Origin: CADEDV01 sp036383515
Lineage (GTDB): Bacteria > Bacteroidota > Bacteroidia > Chitinophagales > Chitinophagaceae
DNA length: 10,756 nt
Assembly: GCA_036383515.1 (NCBI GenBank)
Contig: DASVOE010000119.1
Location: 1 to 10,756 of the forward strand
Reading direction: 5' to 3'
Under the pieces are notes generated by a model that worked only from the letters and a program-made list of their open reading frames with translations, was not told where the DNA came from and searched no databases. Position 1 is the first letter of the stretch. The number at the start of each line of letters is the position of its first letter. Position numbers and translations under genes: made by a program. Below, piece after piece: positions 6,616-10,756 of the stretch.

Positions 6616-8841
6616 ATGAGAATATTTTTTGCCATCATACTATTTCAACTATTAAGTCCAATCGTTGCAGGTCAAACTCCGCTTAAATGGCGGGATACCA
6701 CTATCACAGGTCCTCAAACTTTTGCTATGGTGGTGGGTATTTCAAAATATAAATTCGTCAGGCCGCTTGTCTATGCAGATAAAGATGCTGAGCTATTCAG
6801 AGATTATTTAAGATCACCTGCTGGCGGAAGCGTAAAAGATGATAACCTGTTTTGCCTGTTGAATGAAAATGCCATCAGTTCCAATTTCTGGGGCAAGGGG
6901 TTTCAATGGCTGAAAGCAAAACGGCTGCAACGGGGTGACCGGCTTTTTATTTATCTCGCCGGTCATGGCGATGCCATCGATGAAGACCAGTTCTTTTTCC
7001 TGAGTTATGATTGTAATCCACATGGCGATAAAAATAATTATCTCGCCGGCGGAGTGATCCAGTTATTTAATCTCAAAAAAAAGATAGCTGCTGAAACAGC
7101 CAAAGGAGTGGATGTTTTTTTTATCATGGATGCCTGCCGGTCTAATGAATTACCAGGAGGGTTGCCCGGTCAAAATTTTTTGAATACAGCCATCACCGAA
7201 AAAAGAGCTGGTGAAATCATCATGCTCGCCACAGGAGCCGGGCAGGAATCGTTGGAAGATGCTTCAATAGGAAATGGGCATGGGTTATTCACTTACTACC
7301 TGGTGGATGGTCTCACTGGTATTGCTGATTCAATAGGCATACCGGATAACCGGGTTAGTTTCCAGGAAATACAAACCTATGTTACCCGCAATGTTCCTTC
7401 GGTGGCTGAACAACGTTTCCGTCGTAAACAAGATCCTTATTTCTGCTGCAATGAAAACAGTGATAAAGTAGTAGGTATTGTGGATACAGCCTACCTGCAA
7501 AAATGGTTACAACAAAAACGATCGCAGCATAAAGGAACCGGAAGCTCTTTCTATGGAAACACGATAGATAGAAAACAAGTAGCATCAGCGGATACTTCCC
7601 TGCTTGAATTGTATGACCGTTTTTATAAAGCAATAAAAAATAAGCAGCTTACCGGGAATAATTCAGCAGAATATTATTACCAGCGAATGAACGCTAAATT
7701 TCCTAATGACGGATATACGCTGGATGCGAAATCAACTTTAGCAATTGAGTTCATCAATTTTTCAGAAGCAACAGTATCGTCCTATATGGGTTGTAATGAT
7801 GCCGGGGCTGTTCCGAATTTTGCAGATGCCGGAAGCCGGCTTCAAAAAGCGATTGTATTGCTGAATGATGATGCACCTGATTATACCAACTCCTTAAAAG
7901 CAAGATTGTATTTTTTAAATACAAGTGGCAATATTTCTTCTGCTGTAGCTTTTCAAAATGGGTATGCTGCTCATGCGCTTGATCCGGGTGCGGCTTATAT
8001 TCTTAACAGGCTTGCAGAATTACACCTGGCTGATAACCGGGCCGACAGCGCTTTATTCTACGCACAAAAAGCGATACAACTGGCTCCCAATTGGAAATGT
8101 CCTTATACTGTCTTATCTCTTGTCTATAATAAACTCCAGTTACATGATTCAGCAAAAAAATATCAAAAAAGGTCAGTAGCGCCTGATCCGTCATTATCGT
8201 TGGACACAGCACGGTCATCTAAAACAAGTAAAAGAAAAATCCCATTAGGAATAGTTGCGGGTGTTGGATACGATAACATGCATCTCCCCTATTCCAACTG
8301 GAAACAAAGGAATATTGATTACAAGGATAGTCTTAACAGCATTACTGCAAAAGGGGCATTTAAGTTTGAATTGGGTTTGTTTACGCAATTCTCAATCAGT
8401 GAAGCAGTGGACTGGAGACCTTCACTACTCCTGTCGTTTGAAAAAGCAGATATTATTTACAACCGGAAATCAAGCACCGGTGGTCCGAACTTTGATGAGA
8501 CGGTTCCTTTAGAAATAGCGGCACTAAAATTATCAGCCCCATTGCTCTTTAAGCTGAGTTCGAAAAAAGCAGCGCCATACTTTATGGCCGGGCCGGGTAT
8601 AAATATTTTACGACAACAAAATGCATCAGCAACCCGGTTGCCAATAAAATCTTTCTCATTGAGTGGTGAGGCCGGTGCAGGTATTGATATCTCTTTTGAT
8701 AAATTGATATTCACCCCCGAAGTAAAATATGCCGCTGACCTTAGCAGTATAAAAAAAGACAGGAATACTATTTATAGCAACACTATTGCTACCTTAAAGA
8801 GACAGGCTTTTGTATTCAGTATTTATCTTAGGAGAAGATGA
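6616..8841 (+). CDS. Secreted caspase-family (C14) protease with TPRs and a C-terminal outer-membrane beta-barrel
   Basis: A 741-residue protein. It has a signal peptide (MRIFFAIILFQLLSPIVAG, cleavage near residue 19), then a caspase/metacaspase-type domain at about 35-260 with FAMVVGISKY, the His117 motif YLAGHGD and the Cys174 motif FIMDACRS; these are the expected catalytic His and Cys. TIGHTER family signs follow in ATGAGQESLED and GHGLFTYYLVDGL. A helical TPR-like region spans about 405-520 (NRLAELHLADNRADSALFYA, AIQLAPNW). From about 541 to the end, alternating strands with aromatic residues (GIVAGVGYDN, FELGLFTQFSIS, PYFMAGPGINI, ending FVFSIYLRRR) resemble the PorT-like outer-membrane barrel domain. 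The inferred location is the periplasm or outer membrane, with the protease domain periplasmic. Asp172 beside the Cys resembles the metacaspase Asp-x-Cys arrangement, so basic-residue cleavage is possible. Substrate and trigger are unknown. A 112-bp gap with an inverted repeat precedes it, so it is probably a separate transcription unit. Confidence 0.88.
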   Translation: MRIFFAIILFQLLSPIVAGQTPLKWRDTTITGPQTFAMVVGISKYKFVRPLVYADKDAELFRDYLRSPAGGSVKDDNLFCLLNENAISSNFWGKGFQWLKAKRLQRGDRLFIYLAGHGDAIDEDQFFFLSYDCNPHGDKNNYLAGGVIQLFNLKKKIAAETAKGVDVFFIMDACRSNELPGGLPGQNFLNTAITEKRAGEIIMLATGAGQESLEDASIGNGHGLFTYYLVDGLTGIADSIGIPDNRVSFQEIQTYVTRNVPSVAEQRFRRKQDPYFCCNENSDKVVGIVDTAYLQKWLQQKRSQHKGTGSSFYGNTIDRKQVASADTSLLELYDRFYKAIKNKQLTGNNSAEYYYQRMNAKFPNDGYTLDAKSTLAIEFINFSEATVSSYMGCNDAGAVPNFADAGSRLQKAIVLLNDDAPDYTNSLKARLYFLNTSGNISSAVAFQNGYAAHALDPGAAYILNRLAELHLADNRADSALFYAQKAIQLAPNWKCPYTVLSLVYNKLQLHDSAKKYQKRSVAPDPSLSLDTARSSKTSKRKIPLGIVAGVGYDNMHLPYSNWKQRNIDYKDSLNSITAKGAFKFELGLFTQFSISEAVDWRPSLLLSFEKADIIYNRKSSTGGPNFDETVPLEIAALKLSAPLLFKLSSKKAAPYFMAGPGINILRQQNASATRLPIKSFSLSGEAGAGIDISFDKLIFTPEVKYAADLSSIKKDRNTIYSNTIATLKRQAFVFSIYLRRR

Positions 8842-8852
8842 TAAAATTATTT

Positions 8853-10454
8853 TCAACGTACCGTCAGTATAACAAACTCCTGCTCCAGGCTTAGCGTATG
8901 CTGGTATAATTCTTCGATAAAAGCCTTGCCATAGCTGGCGTAATAAGGCATAAAATTATCACTACGTTCCTGCAGGCCATTGTTGGGAAACAATTTTTCT
9001 TTGATCACCTGTATCTGCCGCTGCTGATCTGCAAATTTTCTTTTTTCAGCCCGTAGCATTTTCTTTTCCAGTTCCTGCAGGCGATAAAGCGTATTTAATT
9101 TTAATGATTCAACATGTTTCCCAAGTGTACTGTCAATAGAAGTCGCTTGTTCTTTGATCCCGTCATATAATTGTTCTGTAGCGGTAAATGTTCCGTTGAG
9201 TTTTAATTTTTTATCGCTGTCTCTCTTTACAAGCCTGTTTATTAATTCTTGTTCGGGTAAAAAAAAGTCATCAGTAACAAAACCCAGCTTAGCGATCATG
9301 GCCTGCCATTTCTTTTCTACAATTAGGAACGAATTGCGCAGCACCAGCACGGGGAAAGGAACTTTATAATGTTCGAACAATCCTTTTAGCTGCAGCCAAT
9401 ATGCCGTCTCTCCGCCCCCGCCTACAAAAGCAATGTTGGGCAATATGGTTTCCTGGTATAACCCTCTTAAGATAACGTTGGGGCTGAATCGTTCGGGATG
9501 TTGTTTTAACTCCGCCAGTAATTCAGCAGAAGTAAATGAAATACCTGTATTCAGCACTTCATATTTCGCCTTACGTACTTCGATCCTTTCTCTCTTACCA
9601 TCCTGCAGGTAAAATAGATTGACCTCTCTTGGGTTGGCCTGCACTTTATATCCTGCTTCGTCTAATTGCTTCGCTGTTTTCTCCACAATTTCAGATGCAG
9701 TTTGGTTTAAAAGGTCATCTTCAAAAACAGAAGCCATTTGATTTTTAAAAGCAGCATTATCGGGTAGCAATATGACCAACCCATAGCTGGCAAACAGATT
9801 ATTTACCAATTGGAAAGTAGCGGCTTCAATTGTTGTTCCTTCTTTATAACATTCCTTCACCATCTCCGTCACCTCATTTCCATGAGGAAGTACTGTTAAT
9901 TGTCCTTCAATCGCAGCAATTAATTTAACCAACTCCTTATCCACCTTCATCCTTCCTACGGCTCCTGTCTGTTTAGTATTCCATACCTTCTTTTCCCCAT
10001 CGATATAAAAATGTCCCAGTTCATCAAGATCAGCATCTTCGCTACCCATATAGTAAACAGGAACAAAATCATTTTCCGGTAAAAGCGTTTTAAAACTCTC
10101 TGCCAGTTTTATTGTATGCAAAATTTTATACAGGAAATAGACAGGGCCGGTAAAAATATTAGGCTGGTGAGCGGTGGTAATAGTAAAAGTTGTTGGCTTT
10201 GATAATGCTTCAATATTCTTTTCTGTAGCTGCCGATACTGTAATGGTAGTGTACTGTTTCTTTAGTTCCTGCACCAATACATCCCGGTTGGTATTAATTT
10301 TTTTTCTCGCATCAATAGCCTGTTGAATTCCCTGCACAGTTGGTGGTCCTGCATAAAAGGGCTTTAGTGTATCTGCATGATCAATATAATCCAGTATAAT
10401 GTTGGAGAAGGCGTTGGTTTGTCGGTAAGGTAGCCGGGTAACTGTACAATCCAT
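8853..10454 (-). CDS. bshC: Bacillithiol biosynthesis cysteine-adding enzyme BshC
   Basis: Putative last enzyme of bacillithiol synthesis, adding cysteine to glucosaminyl malate (GlcN-Mal) in the cytoplasm. From the ATG at 10454 the protein has 533 residues, the usual length. Family marks are TAHQPNIFTGPVYFLYKIL (94-112), FVPVYYMGSEDADLDELG (130-147), the later ILPNIAFVGGGGETAYW, and a C-terminal coiled coil rich in Glu/Lys/Arg followed by NFMPYYASYG. The frame stays open upstream to a TTG at 10493 and an ATG at 10478, but BshC proteins normally begin close to the (M)xCTxxxLxY pattern seen at MDCTVTRLPY, so the ATG at 10454 is preferred; the base context before it is A/T-rich as usual for the phylum. 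The gene is convergent with the caspase-like gene, with only 11 bp between stops and no clear terminator. bshA and bshB are not in the window. It lies 110 bp downstream of an FAD oxidoreductase gene on the same strand. Confidence 0.94.
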   Translation of the reverse strand: MDCTVTRLPYRQTNAFSNIILDYIDHADTLKPFYAGPPTVQGIQQAIDARKKINTNRDVLVQELKKQYTTITVSAATEKNIEALSKPTTFTITTAHQPNIFTGPVYFLYKILHTIKLAESFKTLLPENDFVPVYYMGSEDADLDELGHFYIDGEKKVWNTKQTGAVGRMKVDKELVKLIAAIEGQLTVLPHGNEVTEMVKECYKEGTTIEAATFQLVNNLFASYGLVILLPDNAAFKNQMASVFEDDLLNQTASEIVEKTAKQLDEAGYKVQANPREVNLFYLQDGKRERIEVRKAKYEVLNTGISFTSAELLAELKQHPERFSPNVILRGLYQETILPNIAFVGGGGETAYWLQLKGLFEHYKVPFPVLVLRNSFLIVEKKWQAMIAKLGFVTDDFFLPEQELINRLVKRDSDKKLKLNGTFTATEQLYDGIKEQATSIDSTLGKHVESLKLNTLYRLQELEKKMLRAEKRKFADQQRQIQVIKEKLFPNNGLQERSDNFMPYYASYGKAFIEELYQHTLSLEQEFVILTVR

Positions 10455-10514
10455 AAATAAAACAATACTGCTATCCATAAACCCGCCTGGCAACAGACAG
10501 GGCTGAATAGCATA

Positions 10515-10534
10515 AAGTAAAAGTAAGAAGTAAG
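10515..10534. repeat. Short AAGTAA repeat in the bshC upstream gap
   Basis: AAGTAA occurs at 10515, 10521 and 10528 (spacings 6 and 7). It is a short purine-rich periodic stretch in the 110-bp gap between the oxidoreductase and bshC. The rest of that gap shows nothing definite; a weak minus-strand -7-like box TACTTTTA overlaps the repeat. No inverted partner was found, so it may be simple low-complexity DNA. Confidence 0.4.
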
Positions 10535-10564
10535 CAACGATACTATTAAACCCTCAACAAATTT

Positions 10565-10756
10565 TTAACGAAATCGTTCAGGATTGAAGGCAGAAATATC
10601 AATACTGGTGGATTTATTTCCAATAATTTCTTTAATCAGCTGACCCGTGCCAGCCGCCGCACTTACTCCGAGCATGGCATGACCGCCTGCATATAGCAGG
10701 TTACTGAGTTGATGGTGACGCCCGATATAAGGCATCCCATCAGGTGTTACCGGCCT
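10565..10756 (-). CDS. FAD-dependent oxidoreductase, DadA/ThiO type (C-terminal part only)
   Basis: On the minus strand the frame is open from the right edge to a TAA at 10565-10567, giving the last 63 residues of a protein. RPVTPDGMPYIG at the start, AGGHAMLGVSAAAGTGQLI in the middle and ISAFNPERFR at the end are the C-terminal FAD-domain signature of the glycine/D-amino-acid oxidase superfamily (DAO), closest in feel to D-amino-acid dehydrogenase DadA. The FAD-binding GxGxxG and the substrate domain lie outside the window, so the substrate cannot be told; ThiO-, SolA- or hydroxyproline-oxidase-like enzymes end in a similar way. It is transcribed towards bshC and is 110 bp from its preferred start. 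Confidence 0.88.
   Translation of the reverse strand, partial: RPVTPDGMPYIGRHHQLSNLLYAGGHAMLGVSAAAGTGQLIKEIIGNKSTSIDISAFNPERFR

Noticed and set aside
8842..8852. Bidirectional terminator between the convergent caspase and bshC genes
   Set aside because: Only 11 bp separate the stops and no hairpin can be seen in or around them.
10455..10493. Longer bshC reading frame from a TTG at 10493 or the ATG at 10478
   Set aside because: The extra 8-13 residues have no counterpart in the expected BshC N-terminus, which fits the ATG at 10454.

Overview
The window looks like a chromosomal segment of a Bacteroidota bacterium, probably of the Chitinophagaceae type. The basis is an A/T-rich sequence, almost no Shine-Dalgarno sites, secreted proteins with 'SSAQQ'-like signal cleavage sites, a PorT-like outer-membrane barrel domain, bacillithiol synthesis (BshC), and two small gene families that are common in this phylum (four-helix-bundle/IVS protein and GxxExxY protein). 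No genus can be named from the sequence alone.

Layout. Positions 1-4069 (+) hold the 3' part of an efflux operon: an RND permease cut by the window's left edge, followed 12 bp later by its TolC-like outer-membrane channel. Positions 4067-5575 (+) hold two small genes, each bracketed by an inverted pair of short-period degenerate repeats. The first is a four-helix-bundle (23S rRNA IVS/Avd superfamily) gene between arms built from 7-bp units (TAGTTTG type). The second is a GxxExxY (PD-(D/E)XK-like) gene between arms built from 8-bp units (CTATGTGN type). purE lies between these two cassettes. A lipoprotein of unknown role (5529-6503) and a caspase-like protease fused to TPRs and a C-terminal outer-membrane-type beta-barrel (6616-8841) follow on the same strand. 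On the opposite strand lie bshC (8853-10454) and the 3' end of a DadA/ThiO-type FAD oxidoreductase (10565-10756, cut by the right edge).

Most interesting signal. The two cassettes share an architecture (periodic repeat, small ORF, same repeat inverted) but have unrelated proteins and unrelated repeat units. Each sits tightly between native genes. In both cases the right arm is translated as the N-terminus of the downstream gene (PurE residues 3-13; lipoprotein residues 8-16), and in the first cassette the left arm supplies the stop codon of tolC. This suggests one class of small insertion element that captures the start of the downstream gene, possibly related to the stem-flanked intervening sequences of 23S rRNA. 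Mobility is inferred, not shown.

How the genes work together. The RND and TolC proteins, with a fusion protein presumably encoded upstream of the window, would form a tripartite efflux pump. PurE acts in purine synthesis and BshC in thiol redox metabolism; nothing ties them to the pump. Genes from 1 to 6503 are packed closely enough (overlaps of 8 and 4 bp, gaps of about 50 bp or less) that read-through transcription is plausible.
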